From an uncultured Eubacterium sp. (GTDB taxonomy: Bacteria > Bacillota > Clostridia > Lachnospirales > CAG-274): 6,102 nt of DNA. A program made the translations under genes and the position numbers. This document shows positions 1 to 6,102 of this stretch, one piece after another; position 1 is the stretch's first letter; each line of letters starts with the position of its first letter. The notes below the pieces were generated by a model, which searched no databases, was not told the origin of the DNA, and saw only the letters and a list, made by a program, of their open reading frames with translations. The stretch covers positions 1 to 6,102 of the forward strand of contig UQRG01000097.1 of assembly GCA_900543365.1 (NCBI GenBank), written 5' to 3'.

Positions 1-119
1 CAATGCAACTTATAACAACGAGTGAACCTGACGATAGTATGATTGAGGTTGCTATTGCATCACTTAAGGCTGTGTTAGAGGAGGAATCTGAAAATGACTG
101 TAGCACAGGCTGTAAGTAG
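1..119 (+). CDS. DUF1385 (YqhQ-like) membrane protein, C-terminal end only
   Basis: Only the last 38 codons are in the window, read in frame 3 from the second codon boundary (position 3) to a TAG stop at 117-119. The visible peptide contains TTSEPDDSMIEVAIASLK, which matches the conserved C-terminal end of DUF1385/YqhQ proteins (pattern TTxEPDDxxxEVAxAxLKxVL). Members of this family are predicted integral membrane proteins whose function is not firmly established; in Clostridia the gene commonly lies directly upstream of prmC and prfA, as here. After the conserved part, a short tail ending in two cysteines overlaps the first 26 bases of prmC in another frame. The family call rests on this short stretch plus gene order, so it is good but not certain; the membrane segments would lie outside the window. 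Confidence 0.75.
   Translation, partial: MQLITTSEPDDSMIEVAIASLKAVLEEESENDCSTGCK
78..84 (+). promoter_or_regulatory. Ribosome binding site of prmC, inside the DUF1385 gene
   Basis: The sequence GAGGAGG lies 9 bases before the prmC ATG at 94-96. It is inside the 3' coding end of the upstream gene, where it encodes Glu-Glu-Glu. It fixes the prmC start and suggests that the two genes are translated from one mRNA, possibly with translational coupling. Confidence 0.8.
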
Positions 120-936
120 TATTAAATCAAAACTTGATGCTGTTGGTATTGAAACATCATCTCTTGATGCCCAGTTAATAGTAGGCAATGGAACAGGTAT
201 GTCACGAGTACAGATTTTGACTTATCCCGATAAAGTTCTTACAGAAAGTCAAGAGTATCAAATAAATGTAATGACTGATAAAAGAATAAAAAGAATGCCT
301 ATGCAGTATATTTTAGGTATGTGCGAATTTATGGGATTGAGTTTTATTGTTAATTCTGATACACTAATACCAAGAGGGGATACTGAAATCCTTGTTGAAG
401 AATCTATTGACCTTATAAATAAAAATGGTTATAAAAGTGTTATTGATATAGGTACTGGTTCTGGAGCTATTGCTGTAAGTGTTGGAAAATATACTAACAC
501 AAATGTAAGTGCTGTAGATATATCAGATGGAGCTATTGCTGTAGCTAAAGAGAATGCTAAAAATAATGGTGTTAATGTTAACTTTGTAAAAAGTAATTTG
601 CTGTCTGAAATTAATGACAAATTTGATTTAATAATTTCAAATCCACCTTATATTGAATCAGATGTTATATCAACATTAGAGCCTGATGTTAAGGATTATG
701 AACCTATTCTTGCTTTAGATGGTGGAAATGATGGCTTAGACTTTTATAGGCAGATAGTTGATAAATTCAATAAAAATTTGAATAATAATGGTAGTGTAAT
801 ATTTGAAATTGGCTATAATCAGGGTCAGGTTGTGTCAAATCTACTTAGTAAATATAACTTTAAGAATATATATGTTAAGCAAGATTTGGCGGGATTTGAT
901 AGAGTTGTAGTTGGTTACTGTTATTCTGCTATTTAA
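94..936 (+). CDS. prmC: Peptide chain release factor N5-glutamine methyltransferase (PrmC/HemK)
   Basis: This cytoplasmic SAM-dependent enzyme methylates the glutamine of the GGQ motif in release factors RF1 and RF2, improving peptide release at stop codons. The 280-residue protein is the usual length. Residues 1-75 form the family's small helical N-terminal domain (SLDAQLIVGNGTGMSR, then MPMQYILG at about 68-75), followed by LIPRGDTE at about 91-98. The Rossmann-type methyltransferase domain has the SAM-binding motif DIGTGSG at residues 118-124 and the catalytic NPPY motif at 183-186, which binds the substrate glutamine amide. The chosen ATG has a strong GAGGAGG site 9 bases upstream and gives an N-terminus that aligns with known members, although it overlaps the upstream gene by 26 bases. 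The next gene, 17 bases downstream, is prfA, which encodes its substrate; this is a widespread pairing. No key residue appears to be missing. Confidence 0.95.
   Translation: MTVAQAVSSIKSKLDAVGIETSSLDAQLIVGNGTGMSRVQILTYPDKVLTESQEYQINVMTDKRIKRMPMQYILGMCEFMGLSFIVNSDTLIPRGDTEILVEESIDLINKNGYKSVIDIGTGSGAIAVSVGKYTNTNVSAVDISDGAIAVAKENAKNNGVNVNFVKSNLLSEINDKFDLIISNPPYIESDVISTLEPDVKDYEPILALDGGNDGLDFYRQIVDKFNKNLNNNGSVIFEIGYNQGQVVSNLLSKYNFKNIYVKQDLAGFDRVVVGYCYSAI
462..543. repeat. 16-nt direct repeat inside prmC, 66-nt offset
   Basis: The 16-mer TGGAGCTATTGCTGTA is found at 462-477 and 528-543, in the same frame 22 codons apart. Both copies encode GAIAV, once just after the SAM-binding glycine loop and once in the following helix. 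Both stretches fit the methyltransferase fold, so this is probably convergence of codons in a low-complexity A/T-rich gene. Confidence 0.5.
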
Positions 937-953
937 GTTATGGAGGAAGAAAA

Positions 954-2024
954 ATGCTAGATAGATTAGCAGATATTGAAAAGAGATATATTGACCTTTC
1001 GGACAAAATTAATGACCCAGAGGTTATTAGTAATAATGCCGAATGGAGAAAACTTATGAAAGAGCATAGTGATATTGCTCCTATAGTTGAAAAATACAGA
1101 GAGTTTAATGAAGTAACTGAAGCAGTTGCAGAGGCTAAGGAAATGCTTGGAGATTCTGATGAGGAGTTAAAGGCTTTAGCAAAAGAAGAATATGCTGAGG
1201 GTAATAAAAGACTCGAAACAATTAAAGAAGAATTGAAAATACTTATGTTACCAAAAGACCCTAACGATGACAAGAATGTTATTGTTGAAATTAGAGGTGG
1301 TGCCGGTGGTGATGAGGCAAATATTTTTGCTGGTGACTTATTCAGAATGTACTCAAGATATGCTGAAAGAAGACGCTGGAAAATTGAAATAATGAGTGCT
1401 AATGAGTGTGAGGCAGGTGGTTTTAGGGAAATTTCTTTTTTAATTAATGGTCAAGGTGCTTATTCAAGATTAAAGTATGAGAGTGGTGTACACAGAGTAC
1501 AGAGAATACCAGCAACAGAGTCCGGTGGTAGAATTCACACTTCAACAGCTTCTGTAGCTGTTTTACCTGAGGTTGAGGCTGTTGATGTTAAGCTTGATAT
1601 GAATGATTGTCGTTTTGATGTATTTAGAGCATCTGGTAATGGTGGTCAATGTGTAAATACAACTGACTCTGCTGTTAGACTTACTCATATGCCAACAGGT
1701 ATTGTTATCTCTTGTCAGGACGAAAAAAGCCAGATTAAAAACAAAGAAAAGGCTTTAAAAGTCTTAATGAGTAAACTTTATGACCTTGAACAGGAAAAAC
1801 AGCATTCTGAAATTGCTGCTGAAAGAAAAAGTCAGATTGGTAGAGGTAACAGAAACGAAAGAATTAGAACTTATAATTACCCGCAAGGTAGAGTAACAGA
1901 CCATAGAATTGGTTTAACTCTCCATAAATTGGATTCAATAATTGATGGTGATTTAGATGAAGTAATGGATGCTTTAATTACTACAGAACAGGCTGAAAAG
2001 TTAAAGGCAGGTAGTGAAGAATAA
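954..2024 (+). CDS. prfA: Peptide chain release factor 1 (RF1)
   Basis: RF1 recognises UAA and UAG stop codons in the ribosomal A site and triggers hydrolysis of peptidyl-tRNA. The 356-residue protein is full length for the family (E. coli RF1 is 360). Visible landmarks are the coiled N-terminal domain 1 (about residues 1-100), the RGGAGGDEA segment near 118-126, the stop-codon-reading PAT tripeptide at 186-188 (RF2 would have SPF), the catalytic GGQ at 230-232, and the C-terminal segment with RNERIRTYNYPQGRVTDHRI. Gln232 is the expected target of the upstream PrmC. The residue after GGQ is Cys233, where E. coli RF1 has His. The start is supported by GGAGG at 942-946, seven bases before the ATG. 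The gap to prmC is 17 bases and to glgP 31 bases, with no terminator, so it probably shares their transcript. The PAT motif makes confusion with RF2 very unlikely. Confidence 0.97.
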   Translation: MLDRLADIEKRYIDLSDKINDPEVISNNAEWRKLMKEHSDIAPIVEKYREFNEVTEAVAEAKEMLGDSDEELKALAKEEYAEGNKRLETIKEELKILMLPKDPNDDKNVIVEIRGGAGGDEANIFAGDLFRMYSRYAERRRWKIEIMSANECEAGGFREISFLINGQGAYSRLKYESGVHRVQRIPATESGGRIHTSTASVAVLPEVEAVDVKLDMNDCRFDVFRASGNGGQCVNTTDSAVRLTHMPTGIVISCQDEKSQIKNKEKALKVLMSKLYDLEQEKQHSEIAAERKSQIGRGNRNERIRTYNYPQGRVTDHRIGLTLHKLDSIIDGDLDEVMDALITTEQAEKLKAGSEE

Positions 2025-2055
2025 AATTATCTTATAAATAAAGGGGGATGCTAAA

Positions 2056-4488
2056 ATGCATATTAACAAAGAAGAGTTTAAGAAAAAACTTGTAGCTAAT
2101 GTAAAGACATTATCTCGTAAAACTATTGAAACAGCAACTAAAGAGCAAATTTATGAGGCACTTGTTTTTACAATAAGAGATTATGTAACTGATAAGTGGA
2201 TTAAGACTCACGAAACTTATGATAAAATTGGTTGTAAAATTGTTTGTTATCTTTCAATGGAATTTCTTATGGGCAGATTTTTAGGCAATGCTATTCTTAA
2301 TATGACAATGCTCAATGATGTTAAATCTGTTCTTAAGGAAATGAATATAGATTACAATCTGCTTGAAGATGTCGAAAGAGACCCAGGTCTTGGTAATGGT
2401 GGGTTAGGCAGACTTGCAGCCTGTTTCTTAGATTCACTTTCAACTCTTGAATTGCCGGCTTATGGCTGTGGTATTAGATACCACTACGGTATTTTTGAAC
2501 AGAGAATTGAAAATGGCTATCAGATTGAAGCTCCGGATAATTGGCTTCAAGATGGAGATATGTGGGGAGTTAAGCGTCCAGAGTATGCTGTTGAGGTTAA
2601 GTTTGGCGGTAATGTTAAGGCTGTTAGGCAGGAAGATGGACAGTATAAATTTGAACAGGAAAATTATCAGTCTGTAATTGCTGTTCCTTATGACTATCCT
2701 GTTATTGGTTATAACAACAATACTGTTAATACTCTTAGATTATGGGATGCAGAAGCTAAGAATAAGTTTGACCTTAAGAGCTTTAATGAGGGTAATTATA
2801 GTAAGGCTGTTGAGGAAGAAAATCTTGCTAAAACATTAACAGATGTTCTTTATCCAGCAGATGAACATTATGCAGGTAAAGAATTAAGATTAAGACAGCA
2901 ATATTTCTTTGTTTCTGCAACTTTACAGAGAATAATGAATAAATTTGTTCAGAAGTTTGGTACAGATTTTTCACTTCTTCCAGAAAAGTATGCTTTCCAG
3001 TTAAACGATACTCACCCTAGTATTGCAGTTGCTGAACTTATGCGTCTTTTAGTTGATGAGTATAATGTTGCGTGGGACGATGCTTGGGAAATTACTAAGA
3101 AGTGCTGTGCTTATACAAACCACACTATTATGTCAGAAGCTCTTGAAAAATGGCCTATTGAGCTTTTCTCTAGGTTGCTCCCTCGTATTTATATGATAGT
3201 TGAGGAAATTAACAAAAGATTTTGTGAAATGCTTATTAAAAAGTATGGTAACGATGCTGACAAGATTAGAAAGATGGCTATTGTTGCAGATGGTCAGATT
3301 AGAATGGCTTGGTTAGCTATTGTTGGTAGTCACTCTGTAAATGGTGTTGCTGCTCTTCATACAGAAATACTTAAGAATCAAGAATTAAAGGATTTCTATG
3401 AAATTTATCCAGAGAAGTTTAACAATAAGACTAATGGTATTACCCAAAGAAGATGGCTTGGTCACGCAAATCCAGAGTTAGCATCTCTTATTACAGAAAA
3501 AATTGGTAATGGTTTTTATAATAATCTATCTGAACTTGAAAAACTTGTTCCTTTAGCTGACAATAAGGATTTTCAAAATAAGTTTATGGCAATTAAGAAA
3601 GCTAATAAGGTGGCATTATCTGATTATTTTAAAGCTACAAAGGGTATTGAAATTAATCCAGATTCTATTTATGATATTCAGGTAAAGAGATTACACGAGT
3701 ATAAAAGACAGCTTTTAAATGTTCTACACATAATGAGTCTTTATAATAAGTTAAAGGTAAATCCTGGTATGGATATAGTACCTAGAACATTTATATTTGG
3801 TGCTAAATCAGCAGCAGGTTATAGAAGAGCTAAACTTATAATTAAACTTATTAATTCTGTGGCAGACCTTGTTAATAATGATGAAACAATTGAAGGTAAA
3901 ATTAAGGTTGTTTTTGCTGAAAAGTTAATACCGGCAGCCGATGTTTCAGAACAGATTTCTACAGCTTCTAAGGAGGCATCTGGTACAGGTAATATGAAGT
4001 TTATGCTTAATGGTGCTATAACTATAGGTACTCTTGACGGTGCTAATGTTGAAATTAGAGAAGAAGTTGGCGATGAAAATATATTTATTTTTGGTATGAA
4101 AGCTGATGAAGTTATAGATGAATATGCTAAAAGTGATTACAATCCTTGGGATATTTATAATATGAATTCTGATGTTAGAGGCGTGTTAAATATGCTTATA
4201 AACGGTACGCTTGATAAGGATACCGAGTTATTTAGAGAAATTTATGATTCATTGCTTAACGGCTATAACGGTTCAAGACCTGATGAATACTTTGTTCTTA
4301 AGGATTTTGCATCGTATACAGAGGCTCAGAATAAAGTTGATAAGGCTTATAGAGATAAGGATAAGTGGGCTAAAATGGCAATTTTAAATACTGCACATAG
4401 TGGTAAGTTTTCATCAGACAGAACTATTAAGGAATATGCAGAGGATATTTGGAATTTAAAGCCTGTTCATATTAAAATGGAAGACTAA
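2056..4488 (+). CDS. glgP: Glycogen/maltodextrin phosphorylase
   Basis: This PLP-dependent GT35 enzyme releases glucose-1-phosphate from the non-reducing ends of alpha-1,4-glucans in the cytoplasm. The 810-residue protein is a normal bacterial length. Landmarks in order are YLSMEFLMGR near 67-76, the glycine-rich phosphate loop GLGNGGLGR at 111-119, DNWLQDGDMWG in the sugar-binding region, NDTHP at 317-321, YTNHT with His356 (equivalent to rabbit His377), KRLHEYKRQ with Lys544, Arg545 and Lys550 (rabbit Lys568, Arg569, Lys574), and the PLP signature EASGTGNMKF with the Schiff-base Lys648. The N-terminus is short, with no obvious extension like the regulatory phosphorylation tail of eukaryotic enzymes. 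The ATG is preceded by GGGGG at 2043-2047, eight bases away. The stop is followed at once by a second in-frame TAA (4489-4491) and then a terminator. Preference for glycogen over maltodextrin cannot be told from sequence; the symbol glgP is the conventional choice. Its place behind prfA is not functionally explained. Confidence 0.95.
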   Translation: MHINKEEFKKKLVANVKTLSRKTIETATKEQIYEALVFTIRDYVTDKWIKTHETYDKIGCKIVCYLSMEFLMGRFLGNAILNMTMLNDVKSVLKEMNIDYNLLEDVERDPGLGNGGLGRLAACFLDSLSTLELPAYGCGIRYHYGIFEQRIENGYQIEAPDNWLQDGDMWGVKRPEYAVEVKFGGNVKAVRQEDGQYKFEQENYQSVIAVPYDYPVIGYNNNTVNTLRLWDAEAKNKFDLKSFNEGNYSKAVEEENLAKTLTDVLYPADEHYAGKELRLRQQYFFVSATLQRIMNKFVQKFGTDFSLLPEKYAFQLNDTHPSIAVAELMRLLVDEYNVAWDDAWEITKKCCAYTNHTIMSEALEKWPIELFSRLLPRIYMIVEEINKRFCEMLIKKYGNDADKIRKMAIVADGQIRMAWLAIVGSHSVNGVAALHTEILKNQELKDFYEIYPEKFNNKTNGITQRRWLGHANPELASLITEKIGNGFYNNLSELEKLVPLADNKDFQNKFMAIKKANKVALSDYFKATKGIEINPDSIYDIQVKRLHEYKRQLLNVLHIMSLYNKLKVNPGMDIVPRTFIFGAKSAAGYRRAKLIIKLINSVADLVNNDETIEGKIKVVFAEKLIPAADVSEQISTASKEASGTGNMKFMLNGAITIGTLDGANVEIREEVGDENIFIFGMKADEVIDEYAKSDYNPWDIYNMNSDVRGVLNMLINGTLDKDTELFREIYDSLLNGYNGSRPDEYFVLKDFASYTEAQNKVDKAYRDKDKWAKMAILNTAHSGKFSSDRTIKEYAEDIWNLKPVHIKMED

Positions 4489-4495
4489 TAAGGTT

Positions 4496-4537
4496 AATTA
4501 AAGGGACTATAAATAGTAGTCCCTTTAATTTAATTTT
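4496..4537. terminator. Intrinsic terminator between convergent glgP and LUD gene
   Basis: A perfect 14-bp inverted repeat (arms 4496-4509 and 4517-4530, core AAAGGGACTA / TAGTCCCTTT) encloses a 7-base loop (4510-4516). On the + strand it is followed by a T-rich run (TTAATTTTA), so it should end the glgP transcript. It also lies between the two convergent stop codons and could act on the - strand, where the tail after the stem is less U-rich. Confidence 0.88.
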
Positions 4538-4540
4538 ATA

Positions 4541-5176
4541 TTAAAATCCTAAATTTTCACCTACAATAATTACTTTTATTCTATCTTTAATTCTTGAAAA
4601 TCTAGTATGAACAAACTGGCAACATACAGTTTCTATACTTAAGCAATCCATACATTTACCTGTTTTTTTACAAGGTGTGTTACAATCAAATCTGATTACA
4701 TTAGGTATAGATGCCTTATTTCTTGCTCTTGCAAGAGCTGATTCATAAGTGTCACAAATCTTATTAATACCTGTTACAATGATTACATTTTTAGGACCAT
4801 AAATAAGAGCAGCTACTCTATTTCCATTGCCATCAATATTTACAAGTTGACCGTCAATAGTCATTGAATTTGTACTCATAAGATAGTAATCAGCACTAAG
4901 TGCCTTATGAGCAATTTCATCTTTTTCTTCTTTTGTTTTAACATTATCCCTATCAAGACATTTGTAATTACCATTTTTTAAAGTATCAATTAAGCCTGTT
5001 TCTTGAAGTGTTGCTGAACCACCCCAACTAATTAAACTGCCTTCAGGAATAAGAGAAAGGGCAATTTTAACTGCTTCTTCTTTACTTTCTGCATAGAAGC
5101 CTTGCATATTTCTTTTCTTTAAACCTTCTATTGTCTTTTCTGCTAATAATTTGTTATACATATTTATAGGTGTCAT
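4541..5176 (-). CDS. LUD-domain protein (LutC/YkgG superfamily, DUF1121-like), putative lactate utilization protein
   Basis: The 211-residue cytoplasmic protein has the hallmarks of the LUD fold: ESKEEAVKIALSLIPEGS near 30-47, SWGGSATLQETGL at 50-62, and STNSMTIDG then VNIDGNGNRVAALIYGPKN at 101-130, followed by VTGINKI. The C-terminal part is cysteine-rich: Cys165, 169, 175, 178, 185 and 186 (CX3CX5CX2CX6CC) within TPCKKTGKCMDC, which could hold a metal or iron-sulfur cluster. Related clostridial proteins are annotated as lactate utilization proteins by analogy with LutC, but this stand-alone type is not proven to act on lactate; no lutA or lutB partner is in the window. The start is set by AAGGAGGT eight bases upstream. 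It lies downstream of lysA on the same strand, separated by a terminator. Family assignment is confident; biochemical role is open. Confidence 0.85.
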   Translation of the reverse strand: MTPINMYNKLLAEKTIEGLKKRNMQGFYAESKEEAVKIALSLIPEGSLISWGGSATLQETGLIDTLKNGNYKCLDRDNVKTKEEKDEIAHKALSADYYLMSTNSMTIDGQLVNIDGNGNRVAALIYGPKNVIIVTGINKICDTYESALARARNKASIPNVIRFDCNTPCKKTGKCMDCLSIETVCCQFVHTRFSRIKDRIKVIIVGENLGF

Positions 5177-5184
5177 AAAAAATT

Positions 5185-5192
5185 ACCTCCTT
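5185..5192 (-). promoter_or_regulatory. Ribosome binding site of the LUD gene
   Basis: On the - strand the sequence AAGGAGGT, a near-perfect anti-16S match, ends 8 bases before the ATG at 5176-5174. It directly abuts the U-run of the terminator of lysA, so no promoter fits between terminator and ribosome binding site. Confidence 0.88.
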
Positions 5193-5224
5193 AAAAATAA
5201 GAGGAGATATAAAATCCCCTCTTA
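5193..5224 (-). terminator. Intrinsic terminator/attenuator between lysA and the LUD gene
   Basis: Read on the - strand, TAAGAGGGGA (5224-5215) pairs with TCTCCTCTTA (5207-5198), a 10-bp stem with one extra possible A-U pair closing the loop, followed by TTTTT (5197-5193). The position 5217/5205 pair is G-U in the - strand RNA but A-C in the + strand RNA, so the hairpin is fully paired only for leftward transcription. It therefore ends, or partly ends, the lysA transcript ten bases after its stop codon, and any transcription into the LUD gene from upstream must read through it. Confidence 0.82.
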
Positions 5225-5233
5225 ATAATTAAA

Positions 5234-6102
5234 TTATTTGTTTAATGAAATCATACCCTTTAAAAGGTCTTCAAGTTTATCTCTTTCTCTAATTAATACA
5301 GCTTCCCCATTTTCTCTAATTAATACTTCAGCAGGGCGTAATCTGTTGTTATAATTAGATGCCATACAATATCCATAAGCACCAGCATCAAGAATACCAA
5401 TAGTATCACCAATGTGCATTTCTGGACACATTCTGTGTTTAGCCATAATATCACCAGATTCACAAATGTTACCAACTACAGTAATATCTTCAACTTTGTC
5501 GCTGTCATTGTATACTTCAATATCGTGGTGAGAATCGTACATTACAGGTCTTTGAAGTACATTGAAACCAAGGTCAGTACCAGCATACTTATCTTCGTGG
5601 TTAAACTTAATAGAATGAACTGTACCTAAAAGAACAGAGCATTCAGCAGAAATATATCTACCAGGTTCAACTTTAAATGTAATTTCTTTGCCATATTCTG
5701 CAACAAATTCATTAAATACCTTATCAAGCTCTTTGCCTAAGTGTTCAAGGTCAAGTCTTGGCTGGTCATTAAGCTTTTCATAAGGAATACCAAAACCACC
5801 ACCTAAATCAACAAACTCAAGGTCGTCAAATTCCTTAGCAATGTGTAAAATAGCCTTAACACCTTCAACATATTTGCTACCGTCCATAAATAATGAACCA
5901 ATGTGCTGATTGATACCAACAAGTTTAAGGTTATATTTATTTAAAATTTCCTTAAATGTAGAAATATCTTCTGGATTAATGGCAAACTTAGTTTTCTTAC
6001 CAGCAGTAATAACCTTTTCGCTATGACCAGCACCAATACCACCATTAAATCTAGCAGCAATTTTACCACCTGGGTTAAGCTGACCATACTGCTCTAACTG
6101 GG
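5234..6102 (-). CDS. lysA: Diaminopimelate decarboxylase, partial (N-terminus beyond right edge)
   Basis: LysA is a PLP enzyme of fold type III that converts meso-diaminopimelate to L-lysine, the last step of lysine synthesis. The reading frame stays open to the window edge, giving 288 residues of about 420 expected; the internal ATG at 5887 is not the start, because residues before it match the family. Counting from the first full codon at 6100, landmarks are GGIGAGHSEKV at about 20-30, HIGS at 66-69, the phosphate-binding GGGFG at 100-104, EPGRY at 145-149 (substrate and PLP contact), the catalytic CESGD at 213-217, and DAGAYGY at 238-244. CESGD points to LysA rather than ornithine/arginine decarboxylases (CDxxD type) or carboxynorspermidine decarboxylase. 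The PLP lysine lies outside the window. The segment RFNGGIG has Gly where many homologues have Pro. It is followed by its own terminator and then the LUD gene. Confidence 0.9.
   Translation of the reverse strand, partial: QLEQYGQLNPGGKIAARFNGGIGAGHSEKVITAGKKTKFAINPEDISTFKEILNKYNLKLVGINQHIGSLFMDGSKYVEGVKAILHIAKEFDDLEFVDLGGGFGIPYEKLNDQPRLDLEHLGKELDKVFNEFVAEYGKEITFKVEPGRYISAECSVLLGTVHSIKFNHEDKYAGTDLGFNVLQRPVMYDSHHDIEVYNDSDKVEDITVVGNICESGDIMAKHRMCPEMHIGDTIGILDAGAYGYCMASNYNNRLRPAEVLIRENGEAVLIRERDKLEDLLKGMISLNK
5284..5326. repeat. 16-nt direct repeat inside lysA, 27-nt period
   Basis: The 16-mer TTTCTCTAATTAATAC occurs exactly at 5284-5299 and again at 5311-5326. The 27-base offset keeps frame (9 codons), so on the coding strand the peptide VLIRE appears twice in VLIRENGEAVLIRER near the C-terminal end of LysA. 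It lies in the C-terminal beta-strand domain; chance or a small in-frame duplication are both possible. Confidence 0.6.

Noticed and set aside
938..1273. Long open frame on the - strand opposite the 5' part of prfA
   Set aside because: It is antisense to a well-supported conserved gene, is Ser/Leu-rich as expected for a shadow of Glu/Lys-rich coding sequence, and shows no recognisable domain.
2028..2045. Possible -10 element (TATAAA at about 2033-2038) for a separate glgP promoter
   Set aside because: No acceptable -35 hexamer lies 16-18 bases upstream, and TATAAA-like strings are expected by chance in A/T-rich DNA.
4489..4540. Small RNA or riboswitch in the convergent intergenic gap
   Set aside because: The gap is only 52 bases and is fully explained by the terminator hairpin.
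5208..5214. A/T-rich loop of the lysA terminator (TTTTATA on the - strand) as a -10 element for the LUD gene
   Set aside because: No matching -35 was found in the 3' end of lysA, and the sequence is explained by the hairpin loop.
5414..5629. Open frame on the + strand opposite lysA, and smaller open frames at 429-620 (-) and 2447-2677 (+)
   Set aside because: All lie inside conserved genes in other frames and have no family resemblance.
1..6102. Mobile element, CRISPR array, tRNA/rRNA, toxin-antitoxin or defence genes
   Set aside because: No terminal inverted repeats, regularly spaced repeats, RNA gene signatures or such protein families were seen; all genes are conserved metabolic or translation genes with similar base composition.

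Overview
The window looks like ordinary chromosomal housekeeping sequence from a low-GC Gram-positive anaerobe, most likely a member of the Clostridia. The reasons are the A/T-rich base composition (GC about one third, judged by eye), the strong AAGGAGG-type ribosome binding sites, the strong preference for A/T in third codon positions, the gene order DUF1385 - prmC - prfA that is typical of Clostridia, and the clostridial flavour of the LUD-domain and LysA proteins. I cannot name the species from the sequence alone.

Left part (1-4488, all on + strand): the 3' end of a DUF1385 (YqhQ-like) gene overlaps the start of prmC, the glutamine methyltransferase that modifies the GGQ motif of peptide release factors. 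Next come prfA (release factor 1, the substrate of PrmC) and then a full-length glycogen/maltodextrin phosphorylase gene, glgP. The spacings are -26, +17 and +31 nt, with no terminator or clear promoter between them, so the four genes read like one transcription unit. It ends in a strong hairpin terminator at about 4496-4537.

Right part (4541-6102, all on - strand, convergent with the left part): lysA (diaminopimelate decarboxylase, 5' end beyond the right edge) is transcribed leftwards, followed by an intrinsic terminator (5193-5224), and then a 211-residue LUD-domain protein with a cysteine-rich C-terminal segment. The terminator lies directly against the ribosome binding site of the LUD gene and leaves no room for a promoter, so that gene is probably expressed by read-through from lysA or from a promoter inside lysA.

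Functionally, prmC and prfA work together in translation termination. glgP (reserve polysaccharide breakdown), lysA (lysine and peptidoglycan precursor metabolism) and the LUD protein (possibly redox or lactate-related) have no obvious functional link to them. No mobile element, CRISPR array, RNA gene or phage gene was seen, and every intergenic gap is under 60 bases. I found no sign of an undescribed system; the findings below are modest.
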